Positions 27,112 through 37,469 of a DNA stretch of 64,000 nt are shown here, piece by piece. The DNA is from Luteimicrobium album (lineage in GTDB: Bacteria > Actinomycetota > Actinomycetes > Actinomycetales > Cellulomonadaceae): the NCBI RefSeq assembly GCF_030161555.1, contig NZ_BSUK01000001.1, positions 1,054,001 to 1,118,000 on the forward strand, written 5' to 3'. Each line of letters starts with the position of its first letter. Within the stretch, counting starts at the first letter, position 1. The position numbers and the translations under genes were made by a program. The notes beneath the pieces are model-generated. The model had not been told where the DNA came from, did not search any database, and saw only the letters and a program-made list of their open reading frames with translations.

Positions 27112-28160
27112 CTACGGGCGGAGCAGCACCTTGATCGCCCGCCGCTCGTCCATCGCCGCGTATGCCTCGGCGACGTCCTCGAGCCCCAGCTCGAGGTCGA
27201 ACACGCGCCCCGGCTCGATGGTGCGGGACAGGACGTCGGGCAGGAGTTCGGGGATGTAGGCGCGGGCGGGAGCCATCCCGCCCCCACGCGGAGGTTCCGC
27301 GAGAACAGGTACCCGATCGGCAGCTCGGAGCCGCCCGCGGGCACCCCGACGTACCCGACGCGACCGCCGCCGTGCACCGACCCGAGGGCCTGGCGCATGG
27401 ACTCCTTGGTGCCGACGCACTCGAGGGCGCTGTCCGCGAGATCGCCGCCGAGGAGGTCGCGGACGGCCGCGACGCCGTCGTCGCCGCGCTCGGCGATCAC
27501 GTCGGTCGCACCGAACTCCCGGGCGAGCTCGGCGCGGTCGGGGTGACGGCTCACGGCGATGACGCGCTCCGCGCCGAGGCGGGACGCGGCGAGGACCCCG
27601 CTGAGCCCGACCGCGCCGTCGCCGACGACCACAACGGTCGAGCCGGGCCCGACGCCGGCACTGACGGCCGCGTGGTGCCCGGTCGACATCACGTCGGACA
27701 GGGTGAGGAGGTCGGGGACGAGCGCGTCGTCGACGGGTCCGGGGACCCGGACGAGCGACCCCTGCGCGAGGGGCAGGCGGACGTGCTCGCCCTGGGCGCC
27801 GTCGACCGGCAGCCCGTCGCGGTCGGTGCCGCCGAACATCGTGACGTGGTCGCACGCGGACGTGAACCCGGCGCGGCAGGACTGGCACGTGCCGTCGGAG
27901 AGGGAGAACGGCGCGATGACGAAGTCGCCGGGCGCGGCGACGTCGACGTCGGCGCCCACCTCCTCGACGACGCCGACGAGCTCGTGCCCGATCGGGTGAG
28001 GCGACTTCGTCTCGCGGACGCCCCGGTACGGCCACAGGTCGGACCCGCAGACGCACGCGGCGACCACGCGGACGACGGCGTCGCCGGGCGTGAGGATCTT
28101 CGGGTCGGGGCGGTCCTTGACCCGGACGTCCCGGGGTCCGTGGATGACGGCAGCGCGCAT
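27112..28160 (-). CDS. Zinc-dependent alcohol dehydrogenase family protein (frame break)
   Basis: A 349-residue MDR enzyme. Catalytic zinc ligands appear in ACVCGSDLWPYRG (Cys) and GHELVGVVEEVG (His-Glu). The structural zinc lobe is reduced (GTCQSCRAGFTSACDH). The Rossmann motif is VVVGDGAVGLSGVLAASRLG. It ends YAAMDERRAIKVLLRP. The frame breaks at CCCCC 27281-27285 and one base repairs it. ATG 28160 has AGGAGGA upstream. It is divergent from a TetR gene with a dyad between them, so that regulator probably controls it. Substrate not predictable. Confidence 0.9.
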
Positions 28161-28215
28161 GAGGGTCCTCCTGGCAAGCGGGTCGGGATGCGGGTTCCAC
28201 CGTAGCGGAGCAGAC

Positions 28216-28235
28216 TTTTGAGCGACCGCTTGAAA
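28216..28235. promoter_or_regulatory. Possible TetR operator between divergent genes
   Basis: The 20-base dyad TTTtgAGCGacCGCTtgAAA (capitals pair) lies between the dehydrogenase and the TetR gene, 28 bases before the latter. Its position and symmetry fit a shared operator; the sequence has no known consensus. Confidence 0.45.
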
Positions 28236-28263
28236 TCCCTGCTGACGGTGACCGGGAGCCACG

Positions 28264-28929
28264 ATGACGCCCTCCGACCCGCGGACCGCGGCGACCCGCC
28301 GCGCCCTGCTCGACGCCGCCACGGACGCGCTCCGGGAGGTCGGGTACGCCGGCGCGAGCGCGCGGGAGATCGCACGCCGGGCCGGCTGCAACCAAGCGCT
28401 CGTCTTCTACCACTTCGACTCGGTCACGGGTCTGCTCCTGGCCGCGCTCGACGACGTCAGCGAGCGCCGGCTCGCGGAGTACCGGGACACGCTGGCCGGG
28501 GCGCGGACGCTGCGCGAGCTCGTCGACGCGGCGGAGCGCGTCCTGGCCGAGGACGTCGACGCGGGCCACGTCGCGGTGCTGACCGAGCTGCTCGTCGCGG
28601 CGGCGTCGGTACCGGGGCTCGACGTCGAGGTCGAGGCCCGGCTGGCGCCGTGGCGTGCGCTCGCGCAGGACGCCGTCGCCCGCGCCTTCGAGCTCGTGCC
28701 CCTCGCCGGCATGGTGCCGCCGGAGGAGGCCGCGCACGTCGTCGTCGCCACGCTGCTCGGGCTCGAGCTGCTCGCCGGAGCGGGCGACGGCCTCGCGACG
28801 ACCGACCGGCTCTTCGACCGCGCACGGACGGTCGCAGCGCTCCTCGAGCCGGAGCCGGGTCCTTCGGCAGGGCCGGATCGGGCCACCGAGGCGAGTCGGG
28901 CGCCGCGGCCCCGGACGGCCCGGCCGTGA
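28264..28929 (+). CDS. TetR/AcrR family transcriptional regulator
   Basis: A 221-residue repressor. The N-terminal helix-turn-helix is canonical: RRALLDAATDALREVGYAGASAREIARRAGCNQALVFYHF (residues about 12-52, in two parts around VGYAGAS), where the second helix contacts DNA. The C-terminal ligand domain is helical (LRELVDAAERVLAEDVDAGH) and ends in a Pro/Arg-rich tail. It faces the zinc dehydrogenase gene across about 100 bases and its stop overlaps the start of a membrane protein gene, so both are likely targets. Confidence 0.92.
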   Translation: MTPSDPRTAATRRALLDAATDALREVGYAGASAREIARRAGCNQALVFYHFDSVTGLLLAALDDVSERRLAEYRDTLAGARTLRELVDAAERVLAEDVDAGHVAVLTELLVAAASVPGLDVEVEARLAPWRALAQDAVARAFELVPLAGMVPPEEAAHVVVATLLGLELLAGAGDGLATTDRLFDRARTVAALLEPEPGPSAGPDRATEASRAPRPRTARP

Positions 28930-29549
28930 CCGCGGTGACCGGCGTGACCGGCGGTCGGGCCGACGCCTGGCTCGCCGGCGCGCTGTGGCTCGTCGTGGGG
29001 GCGGGCTTCGGGTTCGTGATCTCCGTCGTCGGGCTCGCGACCGTGCCCGCGGCGCTCGTCGTGGCCGCGCTGCTGCCGACCGTCGGCCCACGCTGGGCGC
29101 TGGCTGGTCTGGTCGCGGTGGCCGCGGCCGCGGCCCTCGTGATCGGCGTCGGCGAGCGCCCCAGCAGCACCGGGGTCACGGGGTGTCAGCCCGAGCCTGG
29201 GGTGACGTGCGTGAGCGACTCGGGCTCGCACGCCGTCACCACCGCGCTCCTCGGCGTCGCAGCGCTGCTCGCGGTGCTCGCCGTCGTCCTCGTGGTCGTC
29301 GCGGCGCGCAGCGGCGTGCGACGGCCGCCGGCCCAGCTCGCGTTCCTCGCACTGAGCGGCGCCGGGGTCCTGCCGCTCGTCGTCGCGTACCTCAACCGCG
29401 AGGGGCCGGGCGACGTGTGCACCGCGTACTCGGGCGGCCAGTGCGTCGCGGGCACCGAGGAGTGGAGCCCCTGGCCCTGGCTCGTGGTCGGCGTCGGGCT
29501 CGTCGTGGCGGGCGTCGTCCTGTCCACGGTGGCGGCCCGACGGCGGTGA
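28926..29549 (+). CDS. Membrane protein of unknown function
   Basis: A 207-residue protein with about six membrane segments (WLAGALWLVVGAGFGFVISVV, LVVAALLPTVGPRWALAGLVA, LLGVAALLAVLAVVLVVVAA, FLALSGAGVLPLVVAYL, WPWLVVGVGLVVAGVVL). Two extracytoplasmic loops carry cysteine pairs: GCQPEPGVTCVSD and DVCTAYSGGQCVAG, which could form disulfides. I do not recognise a family. GTG 28926 overlaps the TetR stop (GTGA), so it is probably in the TetR operon. Confidence 0.75.
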   Translation: MTAVTGVTGGRADAWLAGALWLVVGAGFGFVISVVGLATVPAALVVAALLPTVGPRWALAGLVAVAAAAALVIGVGERPSSTGVTGCQPEPGVTCVSDSGSHAVTTALLGVAALLAVLAVVLVVVAARSGVRRPPAQLAFLALSGAGVLPLVVAYLNREGPGDVCTAYSGGQCVAGTEEWSPWPWLVVGVGLVVAGVVLSTVAARRR

Positions 29550-29555
29550 CGCCTG

Positions 29556-30248
29556 CTACCAGGGGACGACCTCGCCGAGGTGGTTGCGGAACTGGAGGCC
29601 GCCGTCGCCGGTGTGCTTCCCGATCATGTCGAGGATCCCGGGGGCGCTCTGCTCGACGGTGAGCGGCGCGCCGTCGCCGCCGAGCTCGGTCTGCACCCAG
29701 CCGGGGTGGACGAGGAGGAGGGTGCGTCGGTCGGTGCGCCGCGCGTCGTAGCTCCGGACGAGCTGGTTGAGGGCTGACTTGCTCGCCCGGTACACCTCGT
29801 GCCCGCCGCGCTCGTTGAGGCTGATGCTGCCCTGCCGCGACGACATCACGGCGACGGTCCCCTGCGGCGTGACCCGGTCCGCCAGCCGCTCGACGACGCG
29901 CACCGGCGCGAGCGCGTTCGTGAGCATGACACGGGTGAAGACGTCGTCGCCGACCTCGGCCGCCGGGACGTCGGCGTCGGTGATCCCGGCGTTGACGAAG
30001 AGCAGGTCGAGCGAGGCCGGGTCGAGGCGGTCGCGGAGGCGGTCGATCTCGGCGGGGACCGTGGTGTCGAGCCGCTCGATCCGCACCCGGGCAGGGTGGG
30101 CGTCGGCGAGCTCGTGGAGCCCGGTCCGACGGCCGCCGCGGACCGTCCCGACGACGTCCCAGCCGCGGGTGAGCAGCTCGCGCGCGAGCCCGAGCCCGAG
30201 GTTGCGGGACGCCCCGACGACGAGGGCTCGACGTGCTGCATCGGTCAT
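29556..30248 (-). CDS. Short-chain dehydrogenase/reductase (SDR)
   Basis: A 230-residue classical-type SDR. The nucleotide-binding motif is VVGASRNLGLGLAREL, NAGI occurs in LLFVNAGITDADVP, the catalytic Ser is in TVAVMSSRQGSIS and Tyr-x-x-x-Lys in VYRASKSALNQL; PGWVQTELGG follows. The arginine after GAS and the R in TVRGGRR suggest NADPH. ATG 30248 has AGGAGGC upstream. It converges with the membrane protein gene with only six bases between. Substrate unknown. Confidence 0.9.
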   Translation of the reverse strand: MTDAARRALVVGASRNLGLGLARELLTRGWDVVGTVRGGRRTGLHELADAHPARVRIERLDTTVPAEIDRLRDRLDPASLDLLFVNAGITDADVPAAEVGDDVFTRVMLTNALAPVRVVERLADRVTPQGTVAVMSSRQGSISLNERGGHEVYRASKSALNQLVRSYDARRTDRRTLLLVHPGWVQTELGGDGAPLTVEQSAPGILDMIGKHTGDGGLQFRNHLGEVVPW

Positions 30249-30362
30249 GGGGGCCTCCTGGGAGCTGCGGTCGGGTCATCGCCCACGCTACCGAGCGCGG
30301 CGTCCGTCCCACTCCTTCCTCTTCCTCGCGCGCGGGACGGTTGCCAGGAGCACAGTGGAACG

Positions 30363-32062
30363 GTGAGCGCGACGACGCAGCCTCCTGGACCTGCCGGATC
30401 CCCTCCCAGGCGGAGGGACCGCCGGCCCACGCGAGCGCGAACGTCTGGGTCGTCTTCGGGGCGCTCATGCTCGCGATGTTCCTGGCAGCCCTGGACCAGA
30501 CGATCGTGTCGACGGCGCTGCCGACCATCGTGTCGGACCTCGGCGGCCTGGAGCACCTGTCATGGGTCGTGACCGCGTACCTGCTGGCGTCCACGGCGTC
30601 GACGCCGCTGTGGGGCAAGCTCGGCGACATGTACGGCCGGAAGGGCGTCTTCCAGGCCTGCATCGTGATCTTCCTGGCCGGCTCCGCGCTGTGCGGGATC
30701 GCCCAGAACATGCCCGAGCTCATCATGTTCCGCGCGATCCAGGGCATCGGCGGCGGCGGGATGATGGTCCTCACGCAGGCGATCGTCGGCGACGTCGTGC
30801 CGCCGCGGGACCGCGGCCGCTACCAGGGGTTCTTCGGCGCGGTCTTCGGGGTGACGTCGGTGGGCGGTCCCCTGCTGGGCGGGCTGTTCGTCGACCACCT
30901 GAGCTGGCGGTGGGTGTTCTACATCAACCTGCCCATCGGCATCGTCGCGCTCCTGGTGATCAGCTCGGTGCTGCACCTGCCGCGCAGCCACCTCCGCCAC
31001 AAGATCGACTACCTGGGCACCCTGGTGCTCGCCGGGATCGCGACGTCGCTCGTCCTCATGACGTCGCTCGGTGGCGTGAGCTACGCGTGGGGCTCCTGGC
31101 AGACGTACGCGCTCGCCGGGATCGCCGTCGTCCTGCTGATCGCGTTCGTGCCCATCGAGCGCCGGGCCGCGGAGCCCGTGATGCCGCTCAAGCTGTTCCG
31201 GCTGCCCGTGTTCAACGTGACGTCGGGCATCGGGTTCATCGTGGGCTTCGCGATGTTCGGCGCCCTGACCTTCATCCCGACCTTCCTGCAGGTGGTGCAC
31301 GGGGTGTCGGCGACGACGTCGGGCGTGCGGATGCTGCCCATGGTCCTCGGGATGCTGCTGACGTCCATCGGGACGGGCCAGATCATCAGCCGCACCGGCC
31401 ACTACAAGATCTACCCGATCCTCGGCATGGGGATCACCGCGATCGCCCTGTGGCTCATGTCCCGCCTGGGCGTGGACAGCTCGATCCTCGAGATGAGCGC
31501 CGCATTCCTCGTCCTCGGCCTCGGGCTGGGGCTCGTCATGCAGGTGCTCGTGCTCATCGTGCAGAACGCCGTCCCCTACGAGGACCTCGGCGTCGCGACC
31601 GCGGGCGCCACGTTCTTCCGCTCGATCGGCGGGTCGTTCGGCGTCGCCGTGTTCGGCAGCATCTTCTCCAACCAGCTCGCGTCGAACGTCCGGGACGCGC
31701 TCGCGGGCACGAACCTGCCCAGCGGCTTCGACCCGTCCGTCATCCAGGGCGACCCGCACGTCATCTCGCAGCTCCCCGCCGACGTCGGCCGGTCGATCAT
31801 CGGCGCGTACTCCGACTCCATCTCGACGGTCTTCCTCTACGCCGCGTCGATCGCGGTGATCGCGTTCGTGCTGGCGTGGTTCGTCAAGGAGCAGCCGCTG
31901 CGCAAGACCGTCGCCGTCACGGACATCGGCGAGGGCCTCGGCGGCTCCCCGACGGAGCGGTCGTCGCTCGACGAGATCCAGCGCTCGCTGTCGGTGCTGA
32001 GCAGCCGGGACGCGCGCCGCGACCTCTACCGGAGGCTCGCCGCCAAGGCGGGGTCCGCGTGA
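30363..32062 (+). CDS. MFS drug exporter, DHA2 (EmrB/QacA) type (frame break near start)
   Basis: A 14-helix exporter of about 566 residues. Motif D1 is MFLAALDQTIVSTALPTIV, motif A is LWGKLGDMYGRKGVFQ, and motif C-like GAVFGVTSVGGPLLGGLFVDH and WRWVFYINLPIGIVALLVI are typical of DHA2. The C-terminus has AGATFFRSIGGSFGVAVFGSIF and a cytoplasmic tail SLDEIQRSLSVLSSRDARRD. GTG 30363 is in another frame; the break lies in CCCC/CCC at 30400-30407 and one C joins MSATTQPPGPAGSPP to QAEGPPAHASANVW. The stop overlaps the start of a MarR-like gene. Confidence 0.9.
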
Positions 32063-32442
32063 GCCCGCTGGGCGCGTGGTGCCTGCTCAAGCTCGACCAC
32101 CTGGGGCCGCTCGAGTGGAAGGCCATCTCGGCGCGCACGGGCCCGGCCCTGCCGAGGATCAGCGAGACGTACGACCAGCTCGTCGACCTGGGGTACGTCC
32201 ACGACGACCCGCCGGGGACGGTCGCGCTCACGGACGCCGGGCAGGCCGCCGCGGACGCGCTCGACGCGGCGCGCCGCGACTCGCTCGCCGAGCTGCTCGA
32301 CGGATGGGACCCGGAGCAGCACACCGAGCTCGCCTCGATGCTCAGCGCGCTCGCGCGGGCGCTCGGCGGGAGCGACGCGGAGGAGCCGCGCGAGGAGACG
32401 GAGAAGGCCCCGGCGAGCGATGCTCGGCCGGAGCCTTCATGA
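32059..32442 (+). CDS. MarR-like winged-helix regulator
   Basis: A 127-residue protein. After a helix (GAWCLLKLDHLGPLEWKAI) there is a winged helix-turn-helix: SARTGPALPRISETYDQLVDLGYV, then the wing DDPPGTVALTDAGQAAADALD, and an acidic, low-complexity tail. It is smaller than full MarR proteins (about 145) but has the same LTDAGQ wing. GTG 32059 overlaps the exporter stop, so it is co-translated with the exporter it probably regulates. Confidence 0.75.
   Translation: MSPLGAWCLLKLDHLGPLEWKAISARTGPALPRISETYDQLVDLGYVHDDPPGTVALTDAGQAAADALDAARRDSLAELLDGWDPEQHTELASMLSALARALGGSDAEEPREETEKAPASDARPEPS
32403..32438. terminator. Hairpin overlapping the end of the MarR-like gene
   Basis: GAAGGCCCCGGCGAGC (32403-32418) can pair with GCTCGGCCGGAGCCTTC (32422-32438) with one bulge and a 3-base loop. 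It lies inside the last codons of the MarR-like gene and just downstream of tRNA-Ser(GCT) on the other strand, so it can serve both. Confidence 0.55.
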
Positions 32443-32463
32443 CGTTCTTTGCGAACCCGTGAG

Positions 32464-32552
32464 CGGAGACGGAGGGATTTGAACCCTCGAACGGGTTGCC
32501 CCGTTACCACCTTAGCAGGGTGGCGCACTAGACCTGACTATGCGACGTCTCC
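32464..32552 (-). tRNA. tRNA-Ser (anticodon GCT)
   Basis: An 89-base class II tRNA. The acceptor GGAGACG pairs with CGTCTCC, discriminator G. The anticodon stem CCACC/GGTGG encloses CTGCTAA (anticodon GCT). The long variable arm (AACGGGGCAACCCGTT) is followed by the T-arm GAGGGTTCAAATCCCTC. CCA is not encoded. Confidence 0.95.
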
Positions 32553-32796
32553 TCGCCGATCGCGGTTCCGGCCGACCCCACGAGCGAACCCGGGGGCCTG
32601 ACGGCTACGGACCAGGCGACGCTAGGTTACCCGTGCGGCACGCCCGGGAGCAAAACTCACCCCCGAGTCACCCGCCGACGCGCGGTGCGTCGCGTATCAC
32701 GCGGCCCGAGCCCGGCGTCGTTCCCCGCGATGCCGGACGCATCAAGCGCCCGACCCGTCAGCGGGGACCCAGCAGGCATCCCCGCGGAGGCATACC

Positions 32797-35700
32797 ATGT
32801 CCGCGCTCATCGACTACACGTTGGACCGCGCGGCGGTCCACAACCCCGACGGCTCGCGGGCCGTCACCTTCGCCGGCGTCACGGTCGTCGCCGGCCCCGG
32901 CCACACCGCGCTGGGCAACCTCCCGAAGGCGCTCGACCTCGGCACCGCCGGCAAGGCGAAGGTCGACCTCGCCGGGCTCGCCCCCGACGCCACGCGCTTC
33001 ACCGTCCAGGTCGCCCTCAAGGTCGACGCGCTCCCCACCAGCACGCAGACCGTCCTCGCGTCCACGCTCCTGCCCTTCTCGCTCACGGTCGAGCGCTCGG
33101 TCGGCACACCCGCGGGCGTCGCCGTCGTCGGGCACGTGACCCCGGCCGCCGGGGCGAAGCACGGCGCGAGCACCACGTACGCGACGGCGATCTCACCGGG
33201 CTCCTGGCACGTCGTCGCGCTCGTCTACGACACCGACACGATCGGGGTCTTCGTCGACGGCGCGCTCCAGGCCGTGCACGCGTTCCCGCGGGGCACCGTC
33301 ACGGTCGCCTCCGCGGGCGCGCTCTTCCTCGGCACCGACGCGCAGGGCGGGTCCCACTTCGACGGGGCCCTGGCGGCCGTCCGCTGGTCCGACGACGTCC
33401 CCTCGGCCCTCGAGGCCCTCCTCGACGCGCACCGCACCGCGCCCGAGTGGTACCTCAGCTACAAGGAGGAGTCGCTCGTCCTGGCGGGGCTCGACCTGGG
33501 CGACCCGCGCTCTCCGGTCACCTGGTCGCCGGGTATCGGCGCGTCCACGCAGGCCTACCAGAACGGCCTCCTCATGTACGCGGAGGACGCGGGCGTCGCG
33601 TTCGAGATGCACGGCGCGATCTGGCAGCTCTACGCCTCGCTCGCCGACCCGAACCCCCTCGGGGCGCTCGTCAGCGACGAGACGGACAGCCGCGCGTCGG
33701 GCGGGCGCAAGTCCCTGTTCACGGGGGCGGGATCTACTGGTCCGCCGGCACCGGGGCGTTCCCCGTCGTCGGGCACCTGTACCTGTCCTACGAGCGGCTC
33801 AACGAGGCGGCAGGGCTCGGCTTCCCCACCGCATTCGCCGACGCCGTCCCCGGTGGCCTCGAGCAGGTGTTCCAGAACGCCCGGCTCTACCTCAAGACCG
33901 GGACGACGGTCGCGCACGAGCTGCACGGCGCGATCCTCGCGCACTTCCTCGCGACCGGGGCGACCGGGACCTGGGGGTTCCCGCTCACCGACGAGAGCGA
34001 CGTCGTCCGCGACCACACCGCGATCGGCCGGTACAACGAGCTCGAGAGCTGCACGATCTACTGGTCGGGAGCGACGGGCGCGTTCGAGGTGCACGGCGAC
34101 ATCCGCCGCAAGTACCGCGACCTCGGCGGCCCGGGCGGCCAGCTCGGCTTCCCGACGTCGGACGAGGGCGACATCCCCGGCGCACCCGCGCCCGCCCGGT
34201 ACAACACGTTCCAGAACGGCAGCCTGCTGTGGTTCGGCACGTTCGACGGGATCATCGTCGCCACGTCGTTCTCGCTGTTCCTCAGCAAGGTCGACACGGT
34301 CGAGTCCGAGGGCCTGTTCATGGGTCAGAACGACGTCTACCTCAAGGCCATGGTGGCCGAGGGCCCGGCGATGATCGTCAACCAGCGCTGGCCGGCGTCG
34401 GGCGACTCCGACGACCACAACGTCGTCCAGCCGAACCTCCGCCTCCCCGCCCAGGGCGGCATCACCACCAACCGCGCCGACCAGGTCCTCACCGTCACCA
34501 TCGACGTCTGGGACTCCGACGACGGCGCCCCGTTCGGCGGCGGCGACGACCACCTCGGAACCTGGACCAAGCAGCTCACGATGGCGAACGGCTGGGGTCT
34601 GCGCGAGTCCGGCGGGGTGCTCCACTCGGGGCACTTCTCGAACATCAACGACATCGTGCTGTCCGTCCAGCCGACGCCGCCCCCGGGCGGCTTCTCGGCG
34701 AACGACCACTGGTGGGCAGTCGGGAACCGCGGCACGCAGGACATCGCGTACGCGGACTACGCCGCGGCGTTCAGCGACGTCGACTCCTCGCCCGAGTGGT
34801 GGGACCTCGACGACGACCTCGACCAGCTCTTCTACGCGCTCGTGATCGACGGGCTCGCGCGGGGTGGCAACTGCTTCGGGATGAGCCTCGAGTCGATCTA
34901 CGTCGACAAGGGGCAGAGCGCGTTCAGCCTCCCGCTGTCGCGCTTCGGCGACTGGAACCAGCTCGTCGAGACGTTCAACACCAAGCACCAGTACCAGGTG
35001 GGGTCGGCGCCGATCTGGTGGTTCGTCGACCAGTTCCTCTCGGGCCACACCCACGACCCGAAGACCGTTTTCCTCGAGACGCAGGCGGCCGCCGCCCGCG
35101 GCGACGACCCGGTCCTCTGCATCGCACAGAACGCGGACTTCAGCGGGGCGCCGCACTGCATCCGGCCCATCGGCTGGGACACCTCGACGAGCCCGTGGAC
35201 CATCACGGTCCACGACCCGAACTTCCCGAGCACGAGCCGCACCCTCCAGGTCGACCCGAACGCCAACACGTTCCACTACGCCGGGGCGGGCGCCACGTAC
35301 GACGGGACGTCGTCGAGCGGCGGCCGGCTGCACTACATGCCGTTCCACCTGCTCAGCTCGCGCGAGCACACGCCCGTGTGGGACGCGATCCTGCTCATCC
35401 TCGCGGGCACGGTCCTGATCCTCGGCTCCGACGCCGAGACCGTGTCGCTCACCGACCTGCAGGGCAACGACCTCGACGGGTTCGGGGCGCGGGCCCGCCA
35501 GCTCGAGGCCTCCGGAGCGCCGCTCGAAGGGATGTTCGTCGGGGTCGGCGGCTACCACGCCGGCCGCACCACGGGCGGCGGCAGGGTCGCGCAGCTCCGG
35601 CCCGTCGACGGTCCGATCGTCAAGGATCCCGGCGACGGCCCCGTCCACGTCCCGCCGGTCCACACCGGGCCCGTCGTCACCGGACCGGTCACCACCGGGC

Positions 35701-36536
35701 CCGTCGCGACCACGCCCCAGGGGCGACCCGTCGTCGGGGAGGTCAAGCTACGCCGTCGGGCGACCGTGCAGGACGTGACCCTCGGGGTGCGGCCGCCGAT
35801 CACGGTCGTGCTCGGGTCGGTCACGCTCAAGCAGGTCGCGTCCGGCGGGGTGACCCGCAGCAAGGTCGCGACCGCGCTCGCCCAGGATCCCGCCGTGAGC
35901 GGCGCGCTCGGCGACGCCACCGTCCACGAGGTGGTGGCCAACCCGAAGCTCGTCGCGAAGCTCACCCCCGCCGCGCAGGCGGCGCTCGGCGCGCTCCAGC
36001 TCGCGGCGACCGAGTCCGACTACGTGCACCAGGTCAAGGCCGTCCGGGCCGGCAACCTCGACTACGCCGTCCGGCACGGCCTGTCGAAGCTGCACGTCAC
36101 GGCCCCGGTCGCGTCCGGCGAGACGGCGTCGCTCGCGCTCAGCGGCGTCGGGACCGCACGGACCGTCCTCGGGGTCACCGCCCAGCACGACAAGGCGGCG
36201 CACGTCCGCATCGACCAGAAGCTCGGCGTCACGGGCGACTCGCTCACGCTCGTGCTCGACGGGGTTCCCCTCGCCGGTGGCCAGGCCGCGCAGATCAACG
36301 CGAAGCCCGGCATCGGCGGCGTGGAGGTCGTGTCCGGCGGGGCGCACGTCGACGTGACGGTGTCCGTGGAGGCCGTCGTCGGCGGGCGGACCACGAGCCA
36401 CCGGTTCAGCGTGCCCCTGCAGAACGGCGTCCGGATCGACCCCGCGTCCGTGCTCGCGGCCGGCGGGCTCGGCGTCAGCCAGATCGGCCAGATGTTCGGG
36501 CCGTCGCTGTCGAAGTCGGTGGTGCCGTCGATGTGA
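32797..36536 (+). CDS. Large LamG-LGFP-C2-like protein with a cysteine-peptidase-like domain (frame break)
   Basis: About 1,246 residues. Residues 1-215 form a concanavalin/LamG-like domain (HVVALVYDTDTIGVFVDGAL). At about 265-470 are four LGFP-type cell-wall-binding repeats (GHLYLSYERLNEAAGLGFP, HGDIRRKYRDLGGPGGQLGFP in two overlapping parts). A beta-sandwich (about 485-630; TVTIDVWDSDDGAPFGGGDD) looks C2-like. A papain-like core follows: Cys about 693 in GGNCFGMSLES, His about 787 in APHCIRPIGWD, Asp about 807 in VHDPNFP. A Pro/Thr linker (about 940-975) leads to a C-terminal domain. No signal peptide or anchor is seen. The frame breaks in GGGGG 33723-33727; one G repairs it. Function unknown. 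Confidence 0.75.
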
Positions 36537-36554
36537 GCCGGGACCGACGCCCGC

Positions 36555-37211
36555 TCAGCGCCGCCCGGTGGTGCGGTCCAGCACCGCCGGGTGGCGCGCG
36601 TCGTCCACGTGCACGACGACGTCCGCCTCCTCCGCGGGCGCGACCTCACGCTCGTAGCGGTCGTAGGCGGGCAGCGTCCAGCGCTCGTCGTCGGGGGTGC
36701 GACGGCGCAGCGTCGCGGGCCGGGCCGCCAGGTGGAGCGTGAGCTCGACGGGCAGACCCTGCCCGAGGAGGAGGGCGCCGTCGAGCAGGAGGACCGACCC
36801 GGGCGGGGCGTCGCGGGCGGGCTCACGCGTGGGCCGGTCGGTCGCCGGGTCGCGCAGGCTCGGGGTGAACCGCCCCGACCCGCCCGGGCCGAACGGGCGC
36901 AGGACCTCCCGCTCGAGCGCCGCGGCGTCGAGCCACGACTCGTAGAGCGCGTCCGGGTCCTCACGACCCCGTTCGAGCCGCAGCGACGCCGCCCGCAGGA
37001 ACGTCCCGGCGCTGACCCGGAACGCCTCGTGCCCGGCCGCCCGCAGCGGCTCGACCAGGGCGTCGGCCCAAGCGCCGGGCTCGGTGGACGGGTGCCCGTC
37101 GAGCAGGACCCTGACGCGGCGTCCGCCGGCCCCGCCGGTCCCGGTGAGCCCGAGGACCCGTGCGACCACCAGCTCGACGACCCCGTCCCGGCTCGTCGGC
37201 TGCACCCCCAC
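36555..37211 (-). CDS. Uridine-kinase-like protein with degenerate P-loop
   Basis: A 218-residue protein like the actinobacterial uridine/phosphoribulokinase-related family: a first strand RVRVLLDG, VSAGTFLRAASLRLERG (in place of VSVDDFH), DPDALYESWLDAAALEREVL, FGPGGSGRFTPSLRDPATD, APPGSVLLLDGALLLG and a final VVVHVDDARHP. The nucleotide-binding loop, normally GxxGAGKT, reads DGHPSTEPGAWAD and lacks the Gly-Lys-Thr. It may therefore not bind ATP. GTG 37211 is chosen at the family N-terminus; GTG 37205 is possible. Confidence 0.75.
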   Translation of the reverse strand: MGVQPTSRDGVVELVVARVLGLTGTGGAGGRRVRVLLDGHPSTEPGAWADALVEPLRAAGHEAFRVSAGTFLRAASLRLERGREDPDALYESWLDAAALEREVLRPFGPGGSGRFTPSLRDPATDRPTREPARDAPPGSVLLLDGALLLGQGLPVELTLHLAARPATLRRRTPDDERWTLPAYDRYEREVAPAEEADVVVHVDDARHPAVLDRTTGRR

Positions 37212-37469
37212 GCCCCCAGCATGCCGGGTCACCCACGTCGTAGCGGCATCAGCCACCACAGCTCCAGCCGCGCAGCACACAAAAGCTGGCTCAAACGGAC
37301 AAATCAATGCCCAAGACTTCCCGCACGACCGCGCTGTAGGGAACTGGTGCCGCAACGGCGGCCGGACGGGGCGGAACCGGAGACCGAGGCGAGCCGGAGG
37401 ACAGAGGGTGGCGGGGGTGAGACACGACTATCTGCGACCGGGCCCCAGGACGCCGTAGCGTCCCACCGC

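Noticed and set aside
37212-37469. Possible small gene between the kinase-like gene and the GMC oxidoreductase
   Set aside because: No frame has a ribosome site or protein-like composition; it is likely promoter sequence only.
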